Shown: positions 52,249 to 62,800, counted from the first letter of the stretch. The stretch: 64,000 nt of DNA from Prorocentrum cordatum (GCA_963575745.1 CAUYUJ010015690.1:1-64000), one strand, 5' to 3'. Notes: generated from the letters alone by a model not told the origin. Translations and numbers: made by a program.

Positions 52249-54206
52249 TTCTACAGCTGCAACAATTAGCACATTGTTGGTTTAGTGCGTGGGCGGCCTG
52301 CCCGCTGCGCATCTCGCCCCCTTTCTCGTCTCCCCATCCGGGTCCACAGACCAGGCCGATCGGGAGTCTGGCGCAGGTGGTGTCGGGAGCTTCGGGATCT
52401 GTTTGATCGAGCCTGCGCTCCCCTACCCACGCGGCTCATCTATGGACCTATTGCAGCTATTGCAATCGTGATTATTCATATCGCCTCGTGCCCTCGTCCC
52501 TCATCGCCATGCCCCCTTGCGACCCGACTCGACGTCTCTTCCTTCTGCCCCCCCCTCGCTTGCGCCGCTGATCTGATGATCTGATCTGGTCTGGCAGCCC
52601 CCCTGCGGGGGGTGACGTGCTCCAGCTTTCGTGTCTCTCCTGGCGTCGCTGCTCCCGGGATGCTCGCACGCCAGGCCCGCCAGGCGCCATCTAGCGGGAT
52701 GGGTGGCGGCTGGCACTTCAGCGTTTGGCGCAAAAAATGCCGATCAACCATTGCAGACTGAGGGGGGGGGGGCAACCGTGACCGTGACGGGGCTGCACGG
52801 GGATGGTGAGAATGCGGCTTACTACGCTGCGGAGAGAGGGGGCGGGGCAGAACGTCGAGGGACGATGGCAGGGATGCGGCAGGAATAGGAAGCGTGGCTG
52901 TGGAAGAGGGAGGAGGATGAGGAGGAGGAGGAGGAGGTTGAGGAGGACGGGATGACGGGGGAGATAGGGAGACGGGCGTAGTAGAGTACAATATCCAGCC
53001 TCGCCTACTCGTTGCAGTGGTCTAAGCAACGCCATTCGGCATCGCGAGATATCGGCGAGAGTGGGGGGGAAGGCGGTGGAGGCGGAGGCGGACGAGGAGA
53101 CGAGGCGAAGGAGGAAAGGGGAAGTGGAGGGAGGGTGGAGGAGGCGGCGGAGGAGGAGGAGGATGAGGAGGAGAAGGAGGAGGACGAGGAGGCGGAGGAG
53201 GAGGAGGGGGAGGAGGAGGAGGAGGAGGAGGAGGGATGTGAGGGCGCCCTAGGGGCTGTGGCCGCCCAGCTTCACTCGGGCCTCCCAAGACGCGTGGGAG
53301 AATGTAGAGGGGGAGGGACAAGGGCGGGGCGACACTCGGCACTCGGACAGTCGATGGGTCCAACCCAACTTCTCCAGACGGCGCAAGAACGGAGGAACGT
53401 TTTGCCCTCTGGAGGGGGAGAGGAGGAGAGGGAGGGGGCCACTAACTACGCCCAGCACCTATCGTGGCCGAGCGACTGGATTATTGTCAGGAGCTGCCTG
53501 CGAGGCGGAGTTTGCTAATTTACGTCGCTCGGCCGTGATCCGCCATGGGCGTAGTTGGCGCCGCCCCCTTTCCCTCCCCCCGGCACGTCTCGAGCGTCTC
53601 GAGGGGCTCCTGGGCGTTCTGCCTGGCAGTCCATCGGCGCTGCCGCGGGACGTGTCAGCTGAGGTTCCTCCTCCTCCTCCTCCTCCTCATCTTCCTCCTC
53701 CTCCTCCTCCTCCTCATCACCCTGCCTTCTCCTCCTCCTCCTCCTCATCATCATCATCATCCCCTGCTCCTCCCGCCTTGGCCCTGCTTATCTCACTCAT
53801 CTCAGACCTCCCAAGCCACAGATGCACGCTTCGTCTTCGCGCGTCGCCAGAAGGGCCGCGGGATTCCCAGTGAGCCCAGTGAGTCCTACCTGGACACCTG
53901 GTTCTATCATGTCCTCCGCCTCCCCCTCCTCCTCCTCGTCCTCCCGTAACCGACGCAGTCACAGTATCCGTAATTCAGTAACTCCTCCTCCTCGTCATCT
54001 TCCTCCCCCTCACCCCCTTCCTGCAACTCCTCTCCCTCCTGGCCGTGCCATTCTAGCACAACCTATCGGCGCCCGCAACAGGCAACCCCGAAACACATGC
54101 ATCTCTCCATCTGCCTTCTCGCGCCCCCCCTCCTGCATAGTGTTGTGTCGCTTCTCTCTCTCTCAGTCTCTCCCTCTCTCTCTCTCTCTCTCCCTCTCTG
54201 TCTCTC

Positions 54207-54244
<38 letters not shown>

Positions 54245-54319
54245 TGGCCGACGCTATCGTCGCGTTGCCCTTTCCTCTCCGGCCGGGCGGCTGCGGGGGC
54301 GAGCGCTGGCGCCTCCGTC
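52249..54319. other. Intergenic region with GGA, CTC and CT tracts
   Basis: GGA repeats at 52915-52955 and 53060-53240, CTC repeats at 53660-53755, CT repeats at 54150-54245. No gene is recognised; open frames are low-complexity. Confidence 0.6.
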
Positions 54320-54419
54320 ATGGCCGAGACCGCCAGCGCGGAGCCCGCGCGCCCTGCCGACGCGGGGGCTGAAGAGGCGGGGAGTGCACGCTCGGTCAAC
54401 ATCGCTACAGTCGGTCCAG
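54320..54419 (+). CDS. Possible first exon, unknown gene
   Basis: ATG in a favourable context (GTCATGGCC) starts MAETASAEPARPADAGAEEA and the frame reaches CAG/GTTAGT, a strong donor. It could begin the methyltransferase gene, but its phase (1) does not match the proposed acceptor at 56609. Confidence 0.25.
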
Positions 54420-54739
54420 GTTAGTAGGTCGACCCTGCCCAAACAAGGGTACCCTCGTGTTCTGCGTCTCGTGACCCATGCCTCTCGCATTTCTGTAGCA
54501 TCGCTGCCCTCGGAAGGGTCTTGTGTCCTCTCGCGTGTCATATCCAATCATGCCCGTCTGTGCGCATCCATCAACTGTTGCGTTGGTTACACAAGTGCAG
54601 TTTTTCTCAAAAGAGTTCCCTCCTCCTTCGTACCGCTACCGACCAGCCCACATCTCCAGCTGCAGTCGGCCCCAGAGCTGGCGGCAGCCTTTGTGGCGAC
54701 GGGCCTGCACTCGCAATCGACGTGCCTGCGCTCGCAATC

Positions 54740-54779
54740 ATACCAGCTGACGCAATATTGTATGTGCGTCAGCTGGTAT
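54740..54779. repeat. Hairpin, 15-bp arms
   Basis: ATACCAGCTGACGCA and its exact complement around a 10-base loop. A second hairpin, TTTGGCCCA/TGGGCCAAA around CACTCGAGTG, follows at 54819-54854. Confidence 0.85.
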
Positions 54780-55129
54780 TCCCCGTTCCTAAGCTGCTCC
54801 TAGGTTGGCAATGCTGGATTTGGCCCAACCTCACTCGAGTGAGTGTGGGCCAAAATTGGCATCACCTACCTAAGAGTGACGGGGCAGCGCCGGACATCGT
54901 CCGATTATTAGCGTGTGATGTTCGGATGTGCGCTGGAGTTGGTGCCGCACATCCGGAGTGGTGGTGGCGGTGGTCGCTCTCAGAGGTAGCATGGGGCGGA
55001 CTTGCTCCGAGGTCATCTGGAGTGGCCAGGGTCGCTCCAGCGCGTCCGTAAGCGCACTCCGGAGCAACACGGTGCTCCGGAAGGTCATCTGGGGCAACAG
55101 AGGGTATATTCTGGAGGTCATCGGGAGTG

Positions 55130-55930
55130 GGCTAGGGGTCACGTCAGAGCACCTCCGGAGTGACCCTGGCGCACTCCGGAGGAGGTCCAGAGTGACACGG
55201 GCGACTCCGGAGGTCCTCCGGAGTGACACGGCTGCTTTCGAGGACCTCCGGAGTGGGGCTGGGATCGCTCCGGAGCTCCTCCGGAGTGACCCCTGAGGAG
55301 CTCTTGGGGTCCTCCAGACCGCCACGGACTGCTCCGGAGGTCCTCCGGAGTGCCCTGTGTCACTCCGGAGGTCCTCCGGAGTCGACTCCGGAGGACCTCC
55401 GGAGTGGCACGGGGCGCTCCGGAGGTCCTCCGGAGTGCCACGGGGTCCTCCGGAGCGCTCCGGGGGTCCTCCGGAGTCGACTCCGGAGGACCTCCGGAGT
55501 GGCACGGGGCGCTCCGGAGGTCCTCTGGAGTGCCACGGGCTGCTCCGGAGGTCCTCCGGAGCGCTCCAGAGGTCCTCCGGAGTCGACTCCGGAGGACCTC
55601 CGGAGTGGCACGGGGCGCTCCGGAGGTCCTCCGGAGTGCCACGCGCTGCTCCGGAGGTCCTCCGGAGCGCTCCGGAGGTCCTCCGGGTCGACTCCGGAGG
55701 ACCTCCGGAGTGCCACCGGCTGCTCCGGAGGACCTCCGGAGCGCCCCGTGTCACTCCGGAGGACCTCCGGAGCGCCACATGCCACTCCGGAGGACCTCCG
55801 GAGTCGACTCCAGAGGGCCTCTGGAGTGGCACAGGGCGCTCCGGAGAACCTCCGGAGCAGCTCGTGGCACTCCGGAGGACCTCCGGAGCTCCTCAGGGGT
55901 AGCTCCGGAGGGGTTCTGGAGCGGGATCGG
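55130..55930. repeat. Palindromic CTCCGGAGGWCCTCCGGAG array
   Basis: About 25-30 units of 27-36 bp, each built on the self-complementary core CTCCGGAGGACCTCCGGAG (or GGTCC), separated by TGCCACGGG, TCGA or CGCTC spacers; diverged units begin near 54960. Frames on both strands are by-products. Confidence 0.95.
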
Positions 55931-56609
55931 TCTGGACCCCCTCCAGACCCAGCCCGTCGCACGATGAGTGTGTTCCGAAGCGACACTGTCCACTCCAGAG
56001 ATCCTGAGTGAAGATACGGGCTGCCATGGGCGACCCTAGGAACCGCAGAAACGGCGCCAAGATGACCCGGATACGGCCGAAACGCAGTCCACAACACATC
56101 AGCTTAATGCGATAAGTCGCGCGTCATCTTAATTTCCCGCCAGTACCGCACACCCCCTGCCCCTAACGATGCCCCCAAAAAAGGCACCCATGCGCAGATG
56201 GTGCATCGTAGGCTGTGCACAATGACATGATTTGCGAGTGTTTCCTCCCAGCGAGTGGGGAATCTTGCGGTTGAACGTCCAGAAACCAAAGCTTGATCCT
56301 GGGGCACTCGCTTAGTTGCCCGAAATGCCACGCTTGCCCTTGGTGCCCCGCTCACCATTCCTGCCTTCCACCCTCATTCCTGCTGCGTCCACGTCGTCGT
56401 CGACCTTGCCCTCCCTCATCCTTGCCGCGCTGCAACGATTGCGGTGATATTGTTTTGCCATTGTGCTCTGGGCCCTCGCTTGCCTCCCCAGGTAATCTGG
56501 CGAGGTTGGCGTTGGTCCAGGTCAGAGGGGCATCAATATCACCTCTGGCGCTGCAACGCGGACACAGCTGCATGCACCCCTTTCACCCCCATTGTTTCGC
56601 CAACGTTAG
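55931..56609. other. Region upstream of the methyltransferase gene
   Basis: No firm exon. Pyrimidine-rich sequence precedes the acceptor-like CGTTAG/GCGCCG at 56609. Confidence 0.4.
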
Positions 56610-57740
56610 GCGCCGCCAGCGCCCCGCGTTCAGCAAGCGGCGTCGCCGCCGCCGCTGGCGGCGCAGCCGCAGACGCAGCCAGCGGTCACCGCTTCAGAAG
56701 GTGCCCATTTGTCGCAGCCGCCCGCAGCTGCGCCGCCGCCGCCACCGCCAGATGCCGACGCCCCAGCCTGCTGCGCGCAAGAGGCGCCACCGCTGACAGC
56801 GGCGCCACTGGCGCCGGCGCCAAGAGCTCCAGCATGCGTTCAGGAGGCGCGGCCGCCAACGCCCCTCCATCAGTCGCAGCCGCCCGCAGATGCGCACCTG
56901 CCGCCAGCGCCTGGGGCCGACGCAGCGGCGCTGCAGCCGCCAGCGGCGCTGCCACCGTCGGCGCCAGAGGTGGCATCTCCAGCGCGCGCTCAGGAGGCGC
57001 CGCCGCCGCCGGCAACGCAACTACCGCCGCCAGAGGCCGCAGCCCCAGCAGGTGCTCAGACTCACCAGGCGCCGACGCCAGCAGCAGCTCCGCTGGCGCT
57101 AGACGCTGCAGCTCTTGTTGCTCAGGCGACATCGCCGCTGTCAGCCCCCTCGTGGCCAAGGGGGCGGCGTGCGCCCCCGCTACCGATGCGCCAGAGTGCT
57201 TGCACAAGTCTGGATGGCGCGTCGCGCTGGGTGGAGCATATGTTCAGCAGCATGGGCAGCGCGTACCGCCCCCCGATCACCAGTAGAACAGCCGTCGACC
57301 AGACCGTGGCGCATATGCAGGGCAAGGTCGTGTCAACTTGTTTTTCCGGCATCGGAGCACCAGAGGTGGCCATCAGCGCGCTCTACCTCGGCGCCAACTA
57401 CTTCCAGTCTGGGGATGCGCAGAATCATGCGAGCACACGCCCAACGGTGTGCTTCGCGTTCGACGTGGACGCTGACGCGCGCGCCGAGCTGCTGGTGCTT
57501 CCACACGGCCCAGACCACGTTTTCGGGGACATCCTTGATGTCATTCGGGACTGCGTGCGCGATGACATCATTGCTGAAGCGTGCACAGTGACTGCGACAG
57601 AACTGGACAGGATGGTGCTGTCAGACAAATTGGTCCAGAAACGTGCCTTCTGTTACAGGCACCAGGGCTACTGCGACTGCGCGAGTGCCCACCTGCACGT
57701 CGCAGGCACTCCCTGCCCAGACTGGACACGACTGGGCGCT
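56610..57740 (+). CDS. Methyltransferase exon 1: Pro/Ala N-terminus, motifs I and IV
   Basis: The first 180 codons are Pro/Ala/Gln-rich with four QEAPP-type repeats. Then VEHMFSSMGSAYRPPITSRT leads to motif I (about 57333-57380). FCYRHQGYCDC precedes motif IV (about 57705-57740). The frame is open upstream of the first ATG (56709), so the real start may lie in an earlier exon. Confidence 0.75.
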
Positions 57741-59106
57741 GCAAACTCGCCTGCACCAACCGCCGACCACGCTGGCCCCGTCCAGGGCCCATGCAGAAAC
57801 ATGCCGAGACCCATGCGCACATACAAACACAACCACCACCCTCCAAACCACGCAAACCCAACCCGAAGGCCAGTAGGGGGGTCGGGGACCAGTAACATTG
57901 AGAAACAACAGGTGAAGCCCGTGCCCCCCCCCCAGCCCGAAATTCGTGCCTTCGGGTTGGGTTGGGGTGGTCTGGTTGGTAGGTAGTCAGTATATGTTGC
58001 GAGTTCGTCTGGTAGGAGCGCCTTCCAGCAGAAGCGCAGCGGGCAGACTGGCAGGACCGCGGTGGCGTTCTACACCTGGGCGGCCCATCGACGGCTCTTG
58101 GAGGAGTCGGGCATCCTCCATGAGAACGTCGAGGACTTCCCAGTGGAGCTGCTCGCGCGTCTGCTGGGAGGCCCCGTCGGGGGTGTCAGAACAAACTTGC
58201 CGTCAACATCGCGTCTTGTCACCTGGCTTCGCGTTAGGGCCCAGGCAATGACTGGAGTGTTGCGGCGTAGTTTGCTCTGGACATCCTTGCAGACAAGTAC
58301 GTGCTGGTGGATTCGCTGCTGGTTTCGCCTCTGGACCTCGGGTTCCCCGTGAAACGCGTTCGGCGGCTGACGTGGCTCCGGCATAGGCGCACGCTTGTGG
58401 AGAGAGTACCATTCCAGAGGTTCATGGAGTCACAAGTCCGCCGGTGCAGGACTACGTGGCGGGAGTACTTCGCGCTCGCCACGCCCGCCCAGCTTGCCGC
58501 CGAGCGCGTCTGGGGGTTGTCCAGGAAGAGCGTGCAGGACAAGCTGCGCGCGAGTGGCGATCTTGAGCGAATTGATCTGCAGACTGCCACGTTTGCAGAC
58601 ACGGGCAAGCCCGTGCCTTTTCAGTGGTGCCTGAACGGGCGCGAGGCCGAGTGGCTACACACCTACATGCAGCAGTCGAAGGCGCATCGTGGTGGCGCGT
58701 GCTTTGGGCTCATCCAGAACCCAGATGACCATTGCAGTGAAAACATAGGGTTGCAGTATTTGCAGACGATCATCAGGAACGTGGGCCTCCTCTACAGCGA
58801 GGTCCACCACCGGTGGATGGTGCCGCTCGAGGTGCTCAACGCCCAGTGTTTTCCTGTCTACGGGTCTGCATTTGGGGAAGAGTGTTCGTTCTCTCGGCCG
58901 AGGCCGACTGCCCGCAAGAGGTCGCATGTGTTCGCGCAGGCAGGGAACTCGATGCACGGTGCCGTCATCGGCCTCTGCCTCGCTTGGGGTTTCCATAACA
59001 TCGTGGACGCCGCCCCCGACGTGCCTGACGAGTTCATCAGCGGTGGCAAGCGCCGGCGCGTCCTGGAGCCCACCGCGAGGATTGGGCACATAGCAACTGC
59101 ACTCTA
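56610..59106 (+). CDS. C5-cytosine DNA methyltransferase (three-exon model, 5' end unknown)
   Basis: Exons 56610-57740, 58032-58170 and 58293-about 59106 give one frame. After a Pro/Ala-rich N-terminus: motif I STCFSGIGAPEVAISALYLG, motif IV AGTPCPDWTRLG with the catalytic Cys, motif VI HENVEDFP, a motif VIII-like GFPVKRVRRLTWLRHR, and motif X AQAGNSMHGAVIGLCLAWG. This order is that of C5 methyltransferases, which transfer a methyl group from SAM to cytosine. The spacing between VIII and X leaves a target-recognition region of about 190 residues. Retrotransposon-borne methyltransferases are reported from dinoflagellates, but I see no RT within several kb. Confidence 0.8.
57741..58031 (+). other. 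Methyltransferase intron 1, carrying a family-A element
   Basis: Proposed GC donor after WTRLGA and acceptor CAG/AAG at 58031 (or three bases earlier), phase 0. The same frame is read on both sides, while the sequence between contains the TIR element and a stop. Direct insertion into an exon is the alternative. Confidence 0.55.
57831..57989 (-). mobile_element. Short TIR element, family A, copy 3
   Basis: Inverted relative to the other copies: the right end reverses to TGACTACCTACCAACCAGAC, the left carries ACCACCCTCCAAACC, and both continue into CCCAACCCGAAGG. More diverged; no target duplication is recognised. Confidence 0.8.
58032..58170 (+). CDS. Methyltransferase exon 2: motif VI
   Basis: Encodes KRSGQTGRTAVAFYTWAAHR, RLLEESGILHENVEDFP and VELLARLLG. 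Motif VI (ENV) is at 58122-58130. Ends GGAG/GCCCCG, phase 1. Confidence 0.75.
58171..58292 (+). other. Methyltransferase intron 2 (GC-AG, 122 bp)
   Basis: Borders GGAG/GCCCCG and GCAG/ACAAGT, phase 1. Joining gives LLGDKYVLVDSLLVSPLDLG, which matches the usual sequence after motif VI; without splicing the frame changes. Confidence 0.7.
58293..59106 (+). CDS. Methyltransferase exon 3: motifs VIII and X
   Basis: Encodes KYVLVDSLLVSPLDLGFPVK, RVRRLTWLRHRRTLVE, the target-recognition region, EECSFSRPRPTARKRSHVFA and QAGNSMHGAVIGLCLAWGFH, then a basic GGKRRRVLEP stretch. The frame stays open through a Pro/Ser microsatellite to 59608; where coding ends is unclear. Confidence 0.75.
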
Positions 59107-59619
59107 CTCGTCTCCTCCCCCTTCGCCCTCGCCCCCCCCCCTCCCCCCCCCGAATCCCTCCTCCTCATCTTCGGTGTCTCCTCCTCCTCCTCCTCTTCCT
59201 CCTCCTCGCACCCCCCAGTTTCTCGCGATGCCGAGTGGTGTCGAGTGGCCTTTTTTCAGCCAGGGGCTGGATCTTGGACTCGCCTGCGCTGCGGCGCTCG
59301 TCTCCTCCTCCGACCTCCTCAGGAGCTCCTCCTCCCCCCCCTCCTTTTACCCGACGACGCCGACGACGACGACGATGGCGACTCGACGATCACGACGACG
59401 GCGGCGACGACGACGGCGCCCTCCCTATTGGAGAGTCCCGTGGAACCCTTGGTGGCGAAAAGGCACGTTTGGTTATGATCCCACACAGACACTCGGGGGG
59501 AAAAACAATTCCTCCCCTCCTTCTTCCTGCTCCTTCCACCTTTCCTTCCTCTCCTACCACTTCCTCCTCTTCCGCTCCTCGCTCCTCACCCCTCGGGGGG
59601 AAATCTAAGCCAAAAAGAT
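59107..59619. other. Low-complexity 3' extension of the methyltransferase frame
   Basis: CTC and GAC repeats. The open frame encodes Pro/Ser and Arg runs (59388-59425). Either an unusual C-terminal tail or an intron plus 3' region. Confidence 0.4.
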
Positions 59620-59649
59620 GGCGTCAATATTTTTGAAAATATTGACGCC
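59620..59649. repeat. Perfect 30-bp hairpin, 2-base loop
   Basis: GGCGTCAATATTTT and AAAATATTGACGCC around TG, eleven bases after the TAA ending the open frame at 59608. Confidence 0.9.
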
Positions 59650-59664
59650 TGGTTTTGGGCCTGT

Positions 59665-59665
59665 T

Positions 59666-59742
<77 letters not shown>

Positions 59743-59758
59743 CTCTCTCCTCCTCTCT

Positions 59759-59833
<75 letters not shown>

Positions 59834-59870
59834 ACTCTCTCTCTCTCTCTCTCTCTCTCTCCCCCACGCT
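59665..59870. repeat. CT dinucleotide microsatellite
   Basis: About 200 bp of CT with one TATATAT interruption. Confidence 0.97.
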
Positions 59871-60480
59871 CCCATGACTCCTGGTCCAGCCCCCTCGCCC
59901 GCCCCGCTGCCGGCCTGAGGAGCCCCTCCAGCGCCGCGTCCACCAGCTCCGACTGAGCCTGGCAGCTGGGCGGCTGGGGCAGGGCAGCCGCTTGCCGCCC
60001 CCAGCGGCAGCAGCGCCGTCGTCGACGTCGGCGTCGCGTCGCGTCGACGTCGTCGGAGTCGTCGTCATCGTCGTCGTCGTCGTCGTCGAGGTCGTCGTCG
60101 CCGAGGTCCTCGGCGTCGACGGCGACCCGGCGGCGACGCGGCGACGACGTCGACGTCGACGTCGACGTCGACTCGACGCCAACCGCGACCATGACCGCCA
60201 GATTTCCTGACCGCCCCTGCCCCCGTTCGGTTGAATTCAGCGTTCGCGGCAGTCAGCCGGGGGGTCTCGAGGTCACGTCTGCAGATGGGGCTGCAGAGGC
60301 ACTGCAGAGGGAGCCCGTGGAGGAACCGAGGAAATTTGACCAGGGTCGTCGCAGCCTCAGCTGCCCGGTCCCCTTCCTGCGCCTGCTCCCTCGGGCCCGT
60401 GCTTATCCTTAATGTTCCTGCTATTGCGCTTCCTCATCGCCCTGGATTCCTGCTTCCGCCCCGCATTTCTGATCGAGTCC
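59871..60480. other. Intergenic stretch with GTC/GAC repeats
   Basis: GTCGTCGTC runs at 60015-60180. Nothing else recognised. Confidence 0.6.
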
Positions 60481-60596
60481 ACTCGCCATCATCGCCGTCG
60501 CCATCGCCGCCATCATATCAGCACCACCACCATCATCATCATTGTCAGCATCATCATCATTAGCATCATCATCATCATCATCATCACCATCACCAG

Positions 60597-60633
<37 letters not shown>

Positions 60634-60855
60634 GCCAACATCCCCCACTAGTGGTTCATGGAGGCAGGGAGGAAAACGGACACTTAAGGACACGGGCAAA
60701 TCATCATCGTCATCATCATCATTATCATCATCATCATCATCCATCATCTATCACCCATCACCCATCACCCATCATCATCCCTCGTCTTCTTCGCCATCAC
60801 CTTCATCATCATCGCTCATCGCCGCCACCGCGTGACCATCAAACATGATCAGCAT

Positions 60856-60892
<37 letters not shown>

Positions 60893-60905
60893 GTCGCAAA
60901 CGCCA
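60481..60905. repeat. TCA trinucleotide microsatellite
   Basis: TCATCA repeats in two blocks (60520-60640 and 60705-60900) separated by about 60 bp of unique sequence. Confidence 0.95.
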
Positions 60906-61484
60906 CCATCGCATAATCACATCATTATCTTTGCCGATGCTTTCCCCTTTTCTCTCCCCCCTCCCATCCACCTTCTCCTGCGTGCCTCCACATTCCCCCG
61001 AGGCCGAGCGACTCGCCCTGGGCCGGGCGGGTTGCGGTTGCGGGCAACGCAGTAGTCGCAGCAGGCGCACGTTCCTCTCGTCCGCACCTCCTCCGTTCCT
61101 CCTCCTCATCGTCTTCCTGTCTTCCTCCTCCCCTTTCCTTCACCCCCTCCTTCTCCGTCTCCGTCTCCCTCCTCCCCCCCCGTCTACGGCGCGGAGATAA
61201 TCGCGCTTCGGCGCTTCGTGCGTCGATGCCCAAGCAGGGGCGATGTGCGTTTCCCCGCTGCGGCGCGAAGATAACCCGCTACGTGCATCTCGGAACGCGA
61301 TGCTGCGAGTTAGGAGACCTAAATAACTACTACGCTTCGTTTCGGACCGAAACCAGTTTCGGAACATCTCATTTTCTTCCCTGCCCCCGCCGTCTCTGCT
61401 GTTCGTGGCCAAGTCCGGCCTCTCCGCGAGGCGCCCTTCTCCGACCGCCTTCCCTTCGCAAGAATTCAGGTCGGCCGCCGCGCC
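60906..61484. promoter_or_regulatory. Upstream region of the 61.5-kb gene, possible trans-splice acceptor
   Basis: A pyrimidine-rich run ends in CCCTTCGCAAG (about 61468), 16 bases before the ATG at 61485. Dinoflagellate mRNAs receive their leader at such AG sites. The use of this one is inferred. Confidence 0.35.
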
Positions 61485-61667
61485 ATGGCTGCCGCGGCTG
61501 CGACTGGCTCTTCGGATACGATCGGTGCGGGGCCCGCGCACGACTACGACGCGTCCGGGTCTGGAGGTTTTGGGCATGGGCACCCTTCGCCTTCGGATGC
61601 TTCCTCGGTGCACTCTGGTCTTCCCGCGTCGGGGACCAACGCGCACGACCTCCTGTTCGGGCCCAAG
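61485..61667 (+). CDS. 61.5-kb gene, exon 1
   Basis: ATG at 61485 in the context GCGCCATGGCTG. Low-complexity Ala/Gly/Ser/His N-terminus, then SGLPASGTNAHDLLFGPK. Ends AAG/GATCTAG. Confidence 0.6.
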
Positions 61668-62329
61668 GATCTAGGCTGCCCAAATGGGGTCAGGGTAGAC
61701 GGGGTCAGAGGATCGCGCTGCATCCCCGGTGGTTTGGCGACGCGACTCGATGCGGATCGATGTCTCGCCGACGTCGCCGATGCATATGCGATGCGTCGCC
61801 GATTCAGCGCGATCCTCAGACCCCATCCACTCGGACATCCATAGGGGTGCCTCTTTCAAAGGAGTCAGTCGACGAGCGCTTCCCGGACGTGGACGGCCAG
61901 GAGCGCTACGAGATCATCGAGAGGTCCTACGGCATTGCTGACCCGTCTCCCGTCATGGCGTGGGGCCCCGACAACGAGGAGCTGCTGGTGAGACACAGCG
62001 GCGTCAACGCCCGCAAGGTCTCCGCCGCTTGCATGGTGTATGCGAAGAACATTCTGAAGTGTGGCGTGATGACCAAGTTCAGGGGTGTGATGATGGGGGT
62101 GCAGTGCGTGCAGAAGGCCAGTTCACCCGACGGGCTCACGTCGGACGAGGTCACATACTGGCGCATGATATCTGGCGCCACGCTCGCAGAGGCGCTGTAC
62201 GTGGCCGCCAAGATGGAGCCCGACAATAAGCACGTGCTGGCCATTCGGAAGAAGGGCGTCTCCATCAAGAAATGGCGCTTCGACACGCCTGTCGACGTCT
62301 TGCGGTGGCTCAAGGACCGTTGGTTGTAA
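61485..62329 (+). CDS. Two-exon gene, unknown function (216 residues)
   Basis: Exon 1 61485-61667 (61 codons, MAAAAATGSSDTIGAG... ending LLFGPK) joins exon 2 61862-62329 (ESVDERFPDVDGQERYEIIE..., RFDTPVDVLRWLKDRWL, TAA). Exon 2 is of clear coding character with alternating helical and charged segments (NEELLVRHSGVNARKVSAAC; SGATLAEALYVAAKMEPDNK). The last exon might instead splice onward near LRWLK. I do not recognise the family. Confidence 0.7.
61668..61861 (+). other. 61.5-kb gene, 194-bp intron with GA donor
   Basis: GA-AG, phase 0, borders AAG/GATCTAG and AAG/GAGTCAG. About three quarters of it is a family-B TIR element. Both exons keep frame across it. Confidence 0.65.
61689..61836 (+). 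mobile_element. TIR element, family B, copy 2 (intronic)
   Basis: Ends GTCAGGGTAGACGGGGTC and, reversed, GTCCGAGTGGATGGGGTC, then GAGGATCGCGCTG on both sides; GCCGATGCAT repeats in the centre as in copy 1 (31686-31889). Confidence 0.75.
61862..62329 (+). CDS. 61.5-kb gene, exon 2
   Basis: 155 codons and TAA 62327-62329. Contains YGIADPSPVMAWGPDNEELL and GVMTKFRGVMMGVQCVQKAS. The most gene-like sequence in this stretch. Confidence 0.75.
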   Translation, partial: ESVDERFPDVDGQERYEIIERSYGIADPSPVMAWGPDNEELLVRHSGVNARKVSAACMVYAKNILKCGVMTKFRGVMMGVQCVQKASSPDGLTSDEVTYWRMISGATLAEALYVAAKMEPDNKHVLAIRKKGVSIKKWRFDTPVDVLRWLKDRWL

Positions 62330-62379
62330 CAGTTGCCGTGGACGACGCGAGTCGTCGCCTCGGAGCCTCCTACCTCCTC

Positions 62380-62800
62380 CTCTTCCACCTCCTCCTCCAG
62401 CTGATGCTGCGGCTGCTGCTCCTCCTCCTCCTCCTCTCCTCGTCCTCCTCCTCATCCTCGGCCCCATTCTCATCCCTCTTCCTTCCTTCCTCCTCCTCCT
62501 CCCCCTCCTCTTTCTTCCTCCACCTCGTCCTCCCCGCATCCCCCCTCCCTCCCTCCTGCCTCCTCCTCCCCCTCCTCCTCCTCCTCCTCCCCCAGGGGCC
62601 AGCCGCCCCCCACCCCCCGGGCCCCGCCCCCCAATCCGCAGGCGGCGGCGGAGGGCGAGGAGGAGGAGGAGGAGCTGAGGAGGGGCGGGAGAAGGAGTCG
62701 GAGGAGGAGTCGGAGGAGGAGGAGGAGGAGGACTCAAGAGGACCGAGGAGGCGGAGGCGGGGGAAGGGGGGGGGGTGGCAAGCCCCCGCTTTCGCTTTCC
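62380..62800. repeat. CTC then GGA low-complexity tracts
   Basis: CTC repeats (62380-62595) switch to GAGGAGG repeats (62655-62765). Confidence 0.9.

Noticed and set aside
55223-56011. 262-residue frame and its opposite-strand partners over the CTCCGGAG array
   Set aside because: Generated by the palindromic repeat; the two strands give almost the same protein.
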